Shown in pieces: positions 1 through 8,282 of a stretch of DNA of 52,655 nt (its first letter is position 1; each line of letters opens with the position of its first letter). The notes beneath the pieces are model-generated. The model worked only from the letters and a program-made list of their open reading frames with translations. It searched no databases and was not told where the DNA came from. The stretch is taken from contig NZ_JAQBOW010000001.1 in the NCBI RefSeq assembly GCF_028287845.1, positions 1 to 52,655 of the forward strand, read 5' to 3'. The position numbers and the translations under genes are program-made. The DNA comes from Mucilaginibacter sp. (GTDB lineage: Bacteria; Bacteroidota; Bacteroidia; Sphingobacteriales; Sphingobacteriaceae).

Positions 1-573
1 GAAATTGAATTTACGATCAATAAAGGTCGTGGTTATGTTGCAAGCGAAGAAAATAAAAATCCGGATGCGAATGTTGGTGTAATAGCTATCGATTCTATTT
101 ACACCCCGATCAAAAACGTAAAATACACTATTGAAAACTATCGTGTAGAGCAAAAAACCGATTATGAGAAATTAGTATTGGATATTGCTACAGATGGTTC
201 TATTCATCCTGAAGACGCGCTGAAAGAAGCTGCTAAGATACTGATCCAGCACTTTATGTTGTTTAGCGACGAGAACATGATGTTAGAGGCGCAAGCTAAA
301 GAAGAAACTAAAGAAGTTGACGAGGAAATTTTACACATGCGTAAGATCCTTAAAACAGAATTAGTTGATCTTGATCTTTCTGTTCGTGCATTAAACTGCT
401 TAAAAGCAGCTGATATCCGCAGCCTGGCTGATCTGGTATCTTACGACGTAGCTGACATGTTGAAATTCAGAAACTTTGGTAAAAAATCATTAACTGAAAT
501 TCAGGACCTGGTTAAATCAAAAGGATTATCTTTTGGTATGAACCTGTCGAAATTTAAGTTAGACGAAGAATAA
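1..573 (+). CDS. rpoA: DNA-directed RNA polymerase subunit alpha, 3' part
   Basis: This is the C-terminal 190 residues of the RNA polymerase alpha subunit; the reading frame is open from the first base, so the N-terminus lies outside the window. The visible part holds the end of the N-terminal assembly domain (for example the run [20 protein letters not shown]), then a linker, then the alpha C-terminal domain. In that domain [19 protein letters not shown] and FGKKSLTEI are the helix-hairpin-helix signatures that contact UP-element DNA and activators. Family members are about 330 residues, so roughly 140 are missing. rplQ follows on the same strand, the usual end of the alpha operon in bacteria. 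Identification is firm. Confidence 0.97.
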   Translation, partial: EIEFTINKGRGYVASEENKNPDANVGVIAIDSIYTPIKNVKYTIENYRVEQKTDYEKLVLDIATDGSIHPEDALKEAAKILIQHFMLFSDENMMLEAQAKEETKEVDEEILHMRKILKTELVDLDLSVRALNCLKAADIRSLADLVSYDVADMLKFRNFGKKSLTEIQDLVKSKGLSFGMNLSKFKLDEE

Positions 574-574
574 T

Positions 575-640
575 AGAGTCAAGAAGTTAAGAATTAGGAT
601 ACAAGACATCTTGATTCTTGGCTCTTAATTCTTGAATCTA
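575..640. repeat. Imperfect palindromic intergenic repeat (TCAAGAATTAAGA family)
   Basis: The rpoA-rplQ spacer holds two arms rich in TCAAGAA/TTAAGAATT (about 577-597) and TTCTTG/TTAATTCTTGA (about 612-638) that are roughly reverse complements. A related element follows ftsZ at about 46995-47072. It probably folds as an RNA hairpin inside the operon transcript; function is unknown. Confidence 0.5.
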
Positions 641-770
641 TAAAAGAGTAGTTATAGTGAGGCGATCTCACTAACTCCAAACACAATTTATTAACGGAGT
701 ATTTGCATAATTCCGCGGGCTTGACTGAAAAGCCGCCCAACGGTATGCACGTGCCACAACACACAAAACA

Positions 771-1376
771 ATGAGACACGGTAAAAAACACAACCACTTA
801 GGCCGCACCACCAGTCATCGCAAAGCGATGCTGAGTAACATGGCTACATCGCTTATTTTACACAAGCGTATCACTACTACTTTAGCTAAAGCAAAAGCTT
901 TACGTGTTTATGTAGAACCTATCCTTACTAAAGGTAAAGACGATACTACACACTCACGTCGTACTGTATTTAGCTACTTGCAAGATAAAGACGCGACAAC
1001 TATTTTGTTCCGCGAAATTGCTGAGAAAATTGCTAACCGCCCGGGTGGCTATACCCGTATCGTTAAATTGCAAAATCGTTTAGGCGATAATGCTGAAATG
1101 GCGATCATCGAGTTAGTAGATTATAACACAGTTTACGGTACAGATGCTGCACAAGCTGCTAAGAAATCAACACGTCGTCGTGGTAGTTCTGGTAAAGCAA
1201 AAGCTGACGCTCCTGTAGCAGCAGCACCAGCTGCAAGCGCAGAAGTAACACCTGCTGATGAATTTGAGGTTGCAGAAGCACCTGTTGAAGATGCTGCAGT
1301 AGCAGAAGCACCAGTTGCAGAAGAAACTCCTGAAGCACCGGCTGCTGACGAAGAAAACGCAGAAAAAGGAGAATAA
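771..1376 (+). CDS. rplQ: Large ribosomal subunit protein bL17 with long acidic tail
   Basis: Ribosomal protein L17, a component of the large subunit near the exit tunnel. The first ~125 residues carry the L17 fold: the start [20 protein letters not shown] and the downstream R-P-G-G-Y-T-R-I motif are diagnostic. E. coli L17 is about 127 residues; here 201 residues are predicted because of a C-terminal extension (from about residue 130) made of Ala, Pro, Glu and Val repeats, ending EENAEKGE. Extended L17 tails are common in Bacteroidota, so this is likely lineage-typical, not an artefact. It follows rpoA after about 200 bp and is closed by a clear hairpin terminator at 1403-1438. Confidence 0.97.
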   Translation: MRHGKKHNHLGRTTSHRKAMLSNMATSLILHKRITTTLAKAKALRVYVEPILTKGKDDTTHSRRTVFSYLQDKDATTILFREIAEKIANRPGGYTRIVKLQNRLGDNAEMAIIELVDYNTVYGTDAAQAAKKSTRRRGSSGKAKADAPVAAAPAASAEVTPADEFEVAEAPVEDAAVAEAPVAEETPEAPAADEENAEKGE

Positions 1377-1402
1377 TTAGATTCCTCTCTTTTTATCATA
1401 TT

Positions 1403-1438
1403 AAAAACGCCCTGCTCATTTGAGTGGGGCGTTTTTTG
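1403..1438 (+). terminator. Rho-independent terminator after rplQ
   Basis: AAAAACGCCC and GGGGCGTTTTTT form the stem of a strong hairpin with an ATTTG-centred loop, followed by a T run. It closes the rpoA-rplQ operon, about 27 bp past the rplQ stop codon. Confidence 0.9.
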
Positions 1439-1480
1439 TTATATGCTTATTTAATATTAAATTTGTTTATAAAGTATTCT

Positions 1481-1708
1481 ATGAAAACATATCATTTCCC
1501 GGTAGTTGTTGAAATTGATGAAGATGGTGTATATATTGTTTCATGCCCTATATTTAAAGGATGTCATGCGGCCGGAAAGACCATTGATGAAGCCCTGCTT
1601 GACTTAAGAGAAGTTGTGGAAATGTGTGTTGAAGAACAGTCTACCGAAAATATTAATCAATTTATTGGAGTGCGTGAAATGGAAATTACATTGCCAGTTT
1701 CTGCATGA
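1481..1708 (+). CDS. hicB: HicB-family antitoxin
   Basis: Predicted type II antitoxin of 75 residues that should bind and neutralise the HicA RNase encoded immediately after it. The sequence has the partial RNase-H-like HicB fold: FPVVVEIDEDGVYIVSCP followed by GCHAAGKTIDEALLDLREVV, a typical HicB N-terminal signature. No separate DNA-binding domain follows, so this is the short HicB type and autorepression is not obvious. The ATG at 1481 is preferred because the in-frame upstream start at 1424 lies inside the rplQ terminator. The last codon and stop overlap the hicA start as ATGA, implying translational coupling. Antitoxin-first order is common for this pair. Confidence 0.88.
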   Translation: MKTYHFPVVVEIDEDGVYIVSCPIFKGCHAAGKTIDEALLDLREVVEMCVEEQSTENINQFIGVREMEITLPVSA

Positions 1709-1938
1709 GCGATAAATTGCCTGTCATCAGTGGAAAGCAATTAGTTGCGTTGCTTGAAAAGCTAGGTTTTGAAGTTGTAAGGGTAAAAGGTTCACATCAT
1801 CGTATGAAACATCCCGATGGAAGAGTAACTACCGTTCCCGTTCATCGTAATGATGATATACCTAAAGGTTTGTTAAGAAAAATTATCAGGGAAGATATTA
1901 CACTGAGCATTGAAGAATTTAATACGATAGTTCGATAG
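1705..1938 (+). CDS. hicA: HicA-family mRNA interferase toxin
   Basis: Predicted 77-residue HicA toxin with a double-stranded-RNA-binding-like fold that cleaves mRNA when not bound by HicB. The family core is visible as ISGKQLVALLEKLGFEVVRVKGSHH with the catalytic-type G-S-H motif at residues 29-31, then KHPDGRVTTVPVH and the basic stretch around KGLLRKIIRED. Length and motif order match the family. The ATG overlaps the hicB stop by four bases. The pair sits between a housekeeping terminator and the dnaK promoter region, a position compatible with insertion into a benign spacer. Whether it is active cannot be judged from sequence. Confidence 0.9.
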   Translation: MSDKLPVISGKQLVALLEKLGFEVVRVKGSHHRMKHPDGRVTTVPVHRNDDIPKGLLRKIIREDITLSIEEFNTIVR

Positions 1939-2284
1939 ATATTGACGTCGTATAATGGTGCAAACTAAATTATGATAAAGCGCGGCATGGCTTGTTGTAG
2001 AAACAACCCTATATATATGCCAAAGACACTGTATTGGCTAACGAATATATCGCCATTCTTAACCCCCAATTGAAAGTAAAGAAATAATGGTCAAGTAGCC
2101 ATTACTAATCTTTAATCAACCAATCTCTAATCACTAATTTTCTGCCAACCTGTCACCACAATCAGACAGCATTCTGACTAATTATTACCACATTTTACAG
2201 CATTTACCTAATAATTCTGCCAAACCCAAATTGGCACAAGCATTGTTAAACAGGTAATATAAACAATCAAGAAATTATAATCAT
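1939..2284. other. hicA-dnaK spacer with dnaK control region
   Basis: A 346-bp spacer. The first half has no recognisable gene; a 23-codon open stretch ending ILNPQLKVKK at about 2087 looks like the tail of a lost coding sequence but has no start. The second half is AT-rich and holds TGTCA/CAGACAG/TCTGAC half-sites (2151-2178) and a sigma-54-like promoter at 2232-2246 in front of dnaK. Confidence 0.5.
2232..2246 (+). promoter_or_regulatory. Candidate sigma-54 promoter of dnaK
   Basis: TGGCAC at 2232-2237 and TTGT at 2243-2246 match the -24/-12 consensus TGGCACG-N4-TTGCW except for A at the seventh position and T in place of the -12 C. The predicted start would lie about 28 bp before the dnaK ATG. 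Upstream TGTCA-type half-sites at 2151-2178 could be activator sites. This is a motif match only. Confidence 0.45.
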
Positions 2285-4198
2285 ATGTCTAAAATAATTG
2301 GAATCGACTTAGGAACAACAAACTCCTGCGTAGCTGTAATGGAAGGTAACGAACCTGTAGTTATAGCAAACAGCGAGGGAAAACGTACTACGCCGTCAGT
2401 AGTGGCTTTTATCGACAACGGCGAGCGTAAAGTAGGAGATCCTGCCAAGCGTCAGGCTATTACAAATCCTACAAAAACTATTTCATCTATCAAGCGCTTT
2501 ATGGGTAACCAGTTTAACGAGGTTACTAAAGAAGCGGGCCGCGTGCCTTATAAAGTGGTAAAAGGCGATAACAACACTCCGCGTGTTGAGATAGGCGACC
2601 GTAAATACACCCCGCAAGAAATTTCGGCAATGGTCCTTCAAAAAATGAAGAAAACTGCCGAAGACTTTTTGGGTCATGAGGTTACCGAAGCGGTTATTAC
2701 CGTACCGGCTTATTTTAATGATGCACAGCGCCAGGCTACTAAAGAAGCAGGTGAAATTGCAGGTTTAAAAGTACGCAGGATTATTAATGAGCCTACTGCT
2801 GCGGCCCTTGCTTATGGTTTGGACAAAGCACACAAAGACATGAAAATTGCCGTATTTGATTGCGGTGGTGGTACGCATGACGTTTCTATCCTTGAACTAG
2901 GTGATGGCGTGTTCGAAGTAAAATCAACCGATGGTGATACACACCTGGGTGGTGATGACTTTGACCAGGTAATTATTGACTGGATGGCAGACGAATTTAA
3001 AAGCGACGAAGGTGTTGATCTGCGTAAAGATCCAATGGCTTTGCAACGTTTAAAAGAATCTGCAGAGAAAGCTAAAATTGAATTATCAAGCTCGGCACAA
3101 ACAGAAATTAACTTACCATACATTACTGCTGCTGATGGCCAACCAAAGCACTTAGTTAAAACTTTAACCCGTGCTAAATTTGAGCAGCTGGCCGACAGTT
3201 TGATCAAACGTACTATTGAGCCTTGTAAAACTGCTTTGAAAAATGCAGGTTACAGCATTGGCGATATTGACGAGGTTATTTTGGTGGGTGGTTCTACACG
3301 TATCCCCGCTATACAGGATGCAGTACAAAAATTCTTTGGTAAAGCGCCGTCAAAAGGTGTTAACCCTGATGAAGTGGTTGCCATTGGTGCAGCTATTCAA
3401 GGTGGTGTATTAACCGGCGAAGTTAAGGATGTGTTGTTGTTAGATGTTACCCCATTATCATTAGGTATTGAAACTATGGGTGGTGTAATGACCAGGCTGA
3501 TTGAAGCAAACACAACTATCCCTACTAAAAAATCAGAAACATTCTCTACCGCGTCTGATAACCAGCCATCAGTTGAGATACATATTTTACAAGGCGAGCG
3601 CCCTATGGCACAAGGTAACCGTACCATTGGCCGTTTCCACTTAGATGGATTGCCGCCTGCGCCGCGTGGCGTACCACAGGTTGAAGTAACTTTTGATATT
3701 GATGCCAACGGTATATTACACGTATCGGCTAAAGATAAAGCTACAGGTAAAGAGCAAAAAATCCGTATTGAAGCGTCATCTGGTTTAACTGATGCCGAGA
3801 TCAAGAAAATGAAGGACGAAGCTGAAGCTAACGCGGATGCTGATAAAGCGGCAAAAGAAGAAGTTGAAAAACTGAACAGCGCCGATGCCCTGATCTTCTC
3901 GACCGAAAAACAGTTGAAAGAATATGGTGATAAAATATCAGCAGATAAAAAAGCACCTATTGAAGAAGGTTTAACAAAATTAAAAGCAGCTTATGCTTCT
4001 AAAAACCTGGCTGATATAGAGGTTGCTCAAAATGAGCTTAACACTGCCTGGACAGCGGCTTCTGAAGAGATGTACAAAGCATCGGCAGAAGGCGGACAAC
4101 AACCGGGTGCTGATGCAGGTGCCGGAGCAGGTCCGCAAGATCACTCTGATACCGTAACTGACGTTGACTTTGAAGAAGTAAAAGACGACAGCAAATAA
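2285..4198 (+). CDS. dnaK: Molecular chaperone DnaK (Hsp70)
   Basis: Cytosolic Hsp70 chaperone of 637 residues, working with DnaJ and GrpE in ATP-driven protein folding. The ATPase domain begins [18 protein letters not shown]; the substrate-binding domain includes the linker [20 protein letters not shown], and the disordered tail ends [15 protein letters not shown], close to the family-typical EEVKD ending. The phosphate-2 loop reads DCGGGTHD (residues 192-199) where E. coli has DLGGGTFD; I believe this is a Bacteroidota variant, not a defect. dnaJ and grpE are not adjacent. A sigma-54-like promoter lies upstream and a hairpin terminator downstream, so it is probably monocistronic. Confidence 0.98.
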   Translation: MSKIIGIDLGTTNSCVAVMEGNEPVVIANSEGKRTTPSVVAFIDNGERKVGDPAKRQAITNPTKTISSIKRFMGNQFNEVTKEAGRVPYKVVKGDNNTPRVEIGDRKYTPQEISAMVLQKMKKTAEDFLGHEVTEAVITVPAYFNDAQRQATKEAGEIAGLKVRRIINEPTAAALAYGLDKAHKDMKIAVFDCGGGTHDVSILELGDGVFEVKSTDGDTHLGGDDFDQVIIDWMADEFKSDEGVDLRKDPMALQRLKESAEKAKIELSSSAQTEINLPYITAADGQPKHLVKTLTRAKFEQLADSLIKRTIEPCKTALKNAGYSIGDIDEVILVGGSTRIPAIQDAVQKFFGKAPSKGVNPDEVVAIGAAIQGGVLTGEVKDVLLLDVTPLSLGIETMGGVMTRLIEANTTIPTKKSETFSTASDNQPSVEIHILQGERPMAQGNRTIGRFHLDGLPPAPRGVPQVEVTFDIDANGILHVSAKDKATGKEQKIRIEASSGLTDAEIKKMKDEAEANADADKAAKEEVEKLNSADALIFSTEKQLKEYGDKISADKKAPIEEGLTKLKAAYASKNLADIEVAQNELNTAWTAASEEMYKASAEGGQQPGADAGAGAGPQDHSDTVTDVDFEEVKDDSK

Positions 4199-4217
4199 TA
4201 ACTTAATATATTTTAGT

Positions 4218-4253
4218 AAAGGCCTTGTTCTGATTTACCAGAGCAGGGCTTTT
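4218..4253 (+). terminator. Terminator after dnaK
   Basis: GCCTTGTTCTG and CAGAGCAGGGC pair (two non-Watson-Crick positions) around an ATTTAC loop, followed by TTTTATGTTTT. It is placed about 20 bp past the dnaK stop. Confidence 0.75.
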
Positions 4254-4323
4254 ATGTTTTATATCCACCCCATGCATCATTGCTGAATATCCCACCTGGG
4301 TTCAAGGAAACTATATAAAACGC

Positions 4324-4416
4324 ATTGTCATTTCGAGCGGTAGCGAGAAATCTATACATTTCAATCCGTTTGCTTAGCGCGTGTATGGATCTCTCACTAT
4401 CGTTCGAGATGACAAT
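4324..4416. repeat. Palindromic repeat, TGTCATTTCGA family, copy 1
   Basis: Two arms of about 35 bp (4324-4359 and 4382-4416) are near-perfect reverse complements: the left begins ATTGTCATTTCGAGCGG and contains GAGAAATCTATAC, the right ends TTCGAGATGACAATT. The element lies between the convergent dnaK and GH31 genes. Related copies are at 19914-20032 and, degenerate, at 30745-30811. Confidence 0.8.
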
Positions 4417-4448
4417 TTAATTATATTGATAATTCAGAATAACAATTG

Positions 4449-6707
4449 TTAATAAGGAATTGTGAATGGTTGGCTATTATTCTCCACCTCAATGTTACCA
4501 ACCTCTTCAAACCCATGCCAAACAAGCTGAATCTTTGAATACTTAGACGGATAAGTCCCTTCAACAGCAGAAAATATTAACTTTTTTTTCTGCGGATCAA
4601 AAACTAAAGTGCGTTTGTAGTACGCCCCTTTCTGGTAGTCGTAAGATAAGCCGTCATCCTCATAATAAATAAATTCATTGGGTTGATCGCCTTTCCAGAT
4701 ATGGACAAACAAAATGCCATCGCCATGCTCATTAGTACTTTGTATGATGCTTTGCATGGGGATAATGGCCCCGGCCTTTACAAACACAGGTAAATCTGTT
4801 AGCGGGCATTGCACATTTACAACCTGGCTGCCTGTATATTTTTCGTCGTTGCTTAAACGATACCAATCGTCGGCAGGTAAATAAACATCAACGGTTTCTG
4901 CCGTACTTATAACCGGCGCAACTAATATCGAATCGCCAAATAAAAACTGGTTCTGATAGCTTACATCAAAAACATTTTCATCAGCAGTATAGTCAATAGC
5001 CAGGGTGCGGCTTAAAGGCAAACCGGTTTGTGCCGACTGGTAAAAGCCCGAATAGATATAAGGCAGTAACTTATAGCGCTGCTCAATATCTTTTTTAATG
5101 ATCTGTTCATTTTCCTCACCCCATTGCCACGGCTCACGCATTACCATGCCTTTTGCGGCATGATTACGAAACATTGGGGTATATACACCCAACGAGTTCC
5201 ATCGTACCATTAACTGTGGCGTTGGGTTGCCCATAAAGCCGCCAATATCCACACCTGTTAATGACATACCTGTCAGCCCCAAACTATTAACCAATCGCTG
5301 GCCAAACAGCATGTGCTCATCCGTAGCAGCGTTATCACCCGTCCACACGGCCGAATAGCGCTGTGTACCGGCATAGGCGGCTCGGGTGAGTATAAATGGG
5401 CGTTTATTGTTTAAAATGCGTTTAGTGCCATTATAAGTGGCTCGCGCCATTTGCATGCCATATACATTTCGTATTTCGGGCATAAACTTCTCGCCAAATT
5501 TTACAAGCCACGGCATGTTTTGCCCCCAGGCCGCAGGCTCATTCATATCGTTCCAAAAACCCTCAACACCCGGGTCGGTAAGCGCTTTAAAGGATGCTCC
5601 CCACCATTCGCGCGCTTCTTCATTTAAAAAATCAGGAAAATGGCAGCGGCCCGGCCAAACGCTGGCTGTAAATAATTCGCCGTTAGGGTAGGTGGCAAAG
5701 TAGTTATTGGCTACGCCTTCATTATATTCCGGGTATTCTTCATCAATCTTAATACCCGGATCAACAATAGTAACCAGGCGAAAATCTATTGCTTTCAGCT
5801 TGGCTATCATTCCTTTCGGATCAGGAAAGGTTTCTTTGTTCCATGTGAATATTTTATAATCATCCATGTAATCTATATCGCAATAAATAACATCGGCAGG
5901 GATGTTCTTCTCTCTGAATTTCAGGGCAATAGCTAATACTTCATCAGCGCTCATATAGCTCCAGCGGCATTGCTGGTAGCCCAGGCTCCACAGCGGCGGC
6001 ATTTCCATGCGCCCGGTTAACCAGGTATAATCCTCTAAAATGTTTCTTATGTTTTGCGCGCCAAAAAAATAATAATTCATATCGCCGCCATCGGCACCAA
6101 ACCAGCTCATTTGCTCATCGGTAGTAGCGCCAAAATCAAAATAACTTTTATGGGTATTATCAAAAAATAAACCATAGGTAAGGCCGCTATGTAAGCCGAT
6201 AAAAAACGGAAAGGTTTTATATAAAGGATCAGTAGTAATGGTATGCATGGAGGCATCGGTGTTCCAGTTTACATAATTGCAGCCCCGGCGATTAAGATCG
6301 CCTGCCTTTTCGCCCAGGCCGATAAACTTTTCATCCGCATATAATTTGCGGTAGTTTATTACCCGTTCTGCCTGCCAGATGGTACCAAAACGCGCATCAT
6401 CGCCACTTAAAGGGTTTCCATCCGCAGTATAAAAATTAAAACGTAACGGGTCTTTATTGATGACCAGCTTTAATGCCGATGTAGATACTTCGATGGTATC
6501 CGTTAATTTCTGATAAGTAAATTTATCCAGTGGTTTTTCTATTACCGCGAATGAGCTGTCTGTTTTATCAAAATTTTTGCTGATACAAATCCGGATAATA
6601 GTAGGGCTATAAACCATAACCCGCGCCTCGGCTTGAGGGGTTTTAATAACCAATGCGCCATTTTGCTCAGTTATGGTATCGGCATTTCCTAATATTTCTA
6701 CCTGCAT
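4449..6707 (-). CDS. Glycoside hydrolase family 31 (alpha-glucosidase/alpha-xylosidase-like)
   Basis: A 752-residue GH31 enzyme that should release alpha-linked glucose or xylose from oligosaccharide ends by a retaining mechanism. Domains in order are an N-terminal beta-sandwich (to about residue 220), a TIM barrel, and C-terminal beta domains. The catalytic nucleophile signature FWNDMNEPA places Asp387, and WTGDNAATDEHM places the acid/base Asp458. No signal peptide is visible (start MQVEILGNADTITE), so the enzyme is likely cytoplasmic and would act on imported oligosaccharides. It stands alone, without SusC/SusD or a regulator nearby, so substrate specificity cannot be read from context. 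Family assignment is firm; the exact substrate is not. Confidence 0.93.
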   Translation of the reverse strand: MQVEILGNADTITEQNGALVIKTPQAEARVMVYSPTIIRICISKNFDKTDSSFAVIEKPLDKFTYQKLTDTIEVSTSALKLVINKDPLRFNFYTADGNPLSGDDARFGTIWQAERVINYRKLYADEKFIGLGEKAGDLNRRGCNYVNWNTDASMHTITTDPLYKTFPFFIGLHSGLTYGLFFDNTHKSYFDFGATTDEQMSWFGADGGDMNYYFFGAQNIRNILEDYTWLTGRMEMPPLWSLGYQQCRWSYMSADEVLAIALKFREKNIPADVIYCDIDYMDDYKIFTWNKETFPDPKGMIAKLKAIDFRLVTIVDPGIKIDEEYPEYNEGVANNYFATYPNGELFTASVWPGRCHFPDFLNEEAREWWGASFKALTDPGVEGFWNDMNEPAAWGQNMPWLVKFGEKFMPEIRNVYGMQMARATYNGTKRILNNKRPFILTRAAYAGTQRYSAVWTGDNAATDEHMLFGQRLVNSLGLTGMSLTGVDIGGFMGNPTPQLMVRWNSLGVYTPMFRNHAAKGMVMREPWQWGEENEQIIKKDIEQRYKLLPYIYSGFYQSAQTGLPLSRTLAIDYTADENVFDVSYQNQFLFGDSILVAPVISTAETVDVYLPADDWYRLSNDEKYTGSQVVNVQCPLTDLPVFVKAGAIIPMQSIIQSTNEHGDGILFVHIWKGDQPNEFIYYEDDGLSYDYQKGAYYKRTLVFDPQKKKLIFSAVEGTYPSKYSKIQLVWHGFEEVGNIEVENNSQPFTIPY

Positions 6708-6994
6708 GCCTGTTTAACAGCTATAAGGTTTTTTTAGTTTGGAAAAAGATAAGAATAATAACGGGCCTAATAGTGATTTTTCAAATAATTTGGCGGTGAC
6801 GTTGGTATGCTCTCACTAATGGAACACCCAAGGCAATCACTTTTAAAATTGCAGGCAGGCATAGCTTCAAAATATAAGTGCCGGTTTTGGCTAAGGCCGT
6901 CTATAATTATAATCATATTTGTTATTGATTGGTATAAAATATTTATTTGTTATTAAAGACCTTATATTAGCACTAACCAATTTTAGCCAATACT

Positions 6995-8167
6995 GTGAAA
7001 TACTTCCTGAACCTAGCATTGCTATTTATAACCTTTAATGCTGCCGCGCAATCAAACTACCAAAACGGATTTATTGTTGACAAAAAAACAAATGATACTG
7101 TACGCGGATTTATCGAATATAAAAACCCCGCGTATACCTTTCAAACCATTCTATTTAAAAGAACAAAAGAAACTAAAGAAGCAATTTTATGCACGCCAGC
7201 GGATATAAAAGCATTTTATATCGCTCCTTTTTATTCTTATATAAGTTATGAGGGCCGCGTAAGTGATAATGATAAAGAGGTGCAGCTGTTTTTAGAGCAA
7301 AGGCTTAAAGGAAACAACGCTACCTTATATTTTAATAAAGATGATAAAAAGACCCGCTATTTTTTAAAAGAAAAAAATGCTTCGCCGGTTGAGTTAACAG
7401 CCGCGGGCTTTACCGGCCAGCTTAAAGAAGTTTATTACAAGTATAACACGGGTAACAATAAGAAATTACTGGCCCTTGAAAGTACTGAATTTACATTAGC
7501 ATCGCTGGAAGACGCTTTACATATAATTAATGACGATGTTCCTGAAAAAGAATATACAGAGGCTACTTACCAGTTTTATGCCGGAGCATCAGTGGCTGCT
7601 GTGTTTTCAAAAGCTTACAATGTGCTGGGCCGTATAAACGACATCAAGAGCACTAACATCTCTCCCAGAATTAGTGTGGGTGTTAGTTTAATGCATGATC
7701 CTAATGTACAAAAGTTCATATTAAGGGGTGAACTATCCTTTTCTTATTTAAAACCGAGCTATAGCTTTTCTTATAGTCCGAACGGTGTTAATACAATAGA
7801 TAATAACACTTACAGATATACTGCTTTTTCTATGGCGTTTACACCCCAGGTTATTTACAATATCTATAATTCAAATTCATTCAAATTATTTATAGGTGCG
7901 GGCATGGCTTTTAATCTTTCTATTTATCAAACCAACGAGACTGATTATTATACTATAACCTCGTTTGCACCTTATACATTAACTCCTGCAACAGATTACA
8001 GTATTAAATATCCACCTTTTCTTGTTAATATCCCTTTCCAGGCCGGAGTGCAACTAAATCATAATATAGAGGCAGCGGTTAATTATTCGCCGCGCCTTAC
8101 TATGGGTTCGCAAACTAATCCTAAGTTTCAATCAGTTGGTGTAGCGCTGCGTTATATTTTTAAGTAA
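6995..8167 (+). CDS. Putative outer-membrane beta-barrel protein with signal peptide
   Basis: A 390-residue protein I do not recognise by name. It starts with a Sec signal peptide, MKYFLNLALLFITFNAAAQS, with likely cleavage after AAA or AQS. Residues about 20-180 form a mixed domain (GFIVDKKTNDTVRGFIEY, TPADIKAFYI) of a type seen in Bacteroidota surface proteins. The C-terminal half alternates polar and hydrophobic residues with many aromatics and ends GVALRYIFK, which fits a small outer-membrane barrel of the OMP_b-brl kind. The upstream neighbour is divergent and pruA follows after 115 bp. Function is unknown; the localisation call is an inference from composition and signal peptide. Confidence 0.7.
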   Translation: MKYFLNLALLFITFNAAAQSNYQNGFIVDKKTNDTVRGFIEYKNPAYTFQTILFKRTKETKEAILCTPADIKAFYIAPFYSYISYEGRVSDNDKEVQLFLEQRLKGNNATLYFNKDDKKTRYFLKEKNASPVELTAAGFTGQLKEVYYKYNTGNNKKLLALESTEFTLASLEDALHIINDDVPEKEYTEATYQFYAGASVAAVFSKAYNVLGRINDIKSTNISPRISVGVSLMHDPNVQKFILRGELSFSYLKPSYSFSYSPNGVNTIDNNTYRYTAFSMAFTPQVIYNIYNSNSFKLFIGAGMAFNLSIYQTNETDYYTITSFAPYTLTPATDYSIKYPPFLVNIPFQAGVQLNHNIEAAVNYSPRLTMGSQTNPKFQSVGVALRYIFK

Positions 8168-8213
8168 ACAGTTCAGCTTATCCATATTTCTGCCTCACTG
8201 TCACCCACCCGTA

Positions 8214-8261
8214 ATTTGCACATTTGCATATCCGCACATCTGCACATTATCTGTATCTTTG
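8214..8261 (+). promoter_or_regulatory. pruA promoter region with GCACAT/TTTGCA short repeats
   Basis: The spacer has a tandem of TTTGCACATTTGCATATCC then GCACATCTGCACATTATC (about 8214-8250), a short direct-repeat type frequent between Bacteroidota genes. TATCTTTG at 8254-8261 matches the Bacteroidota -7 box TAnnTTTG, about 21 bp before the pruA ATG. No convincing -33 element was placed. Confidence 0.5.
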
Positions 8262-8282
8262 GCATAACATTAACTGACCATT

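Noticed and set aside
594..797. Minus-strand open frame across the rpoA-rplQ spacer
   Set aside because: It covers the palindromic repeat and the rplQ start, has no family features and no plausible ribosome-binding site.
1133..1399. Minus-strand Ala/Ser-rich open frame opposite rplQ
   Set aside because: It is the antisense shadow of the repetitive Ala/Glu/Pro tail of L17; composition is explained by the reverse complement.
2016..2087. Short open stretch ending ILNPQLKVKK between hicA and dnaK
   Set aside because: It looks like the tail of a lost gene but has no start codon after the in-frame stop and no recognised homologue; too weak to call a pseudogene.
8214..8250. GCACAT/TTTGCA tandem as CRISPR-like repeats
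   Set aside because: Units are short, unequal and without spacer structure; this is a simple intergenic direct repeat.
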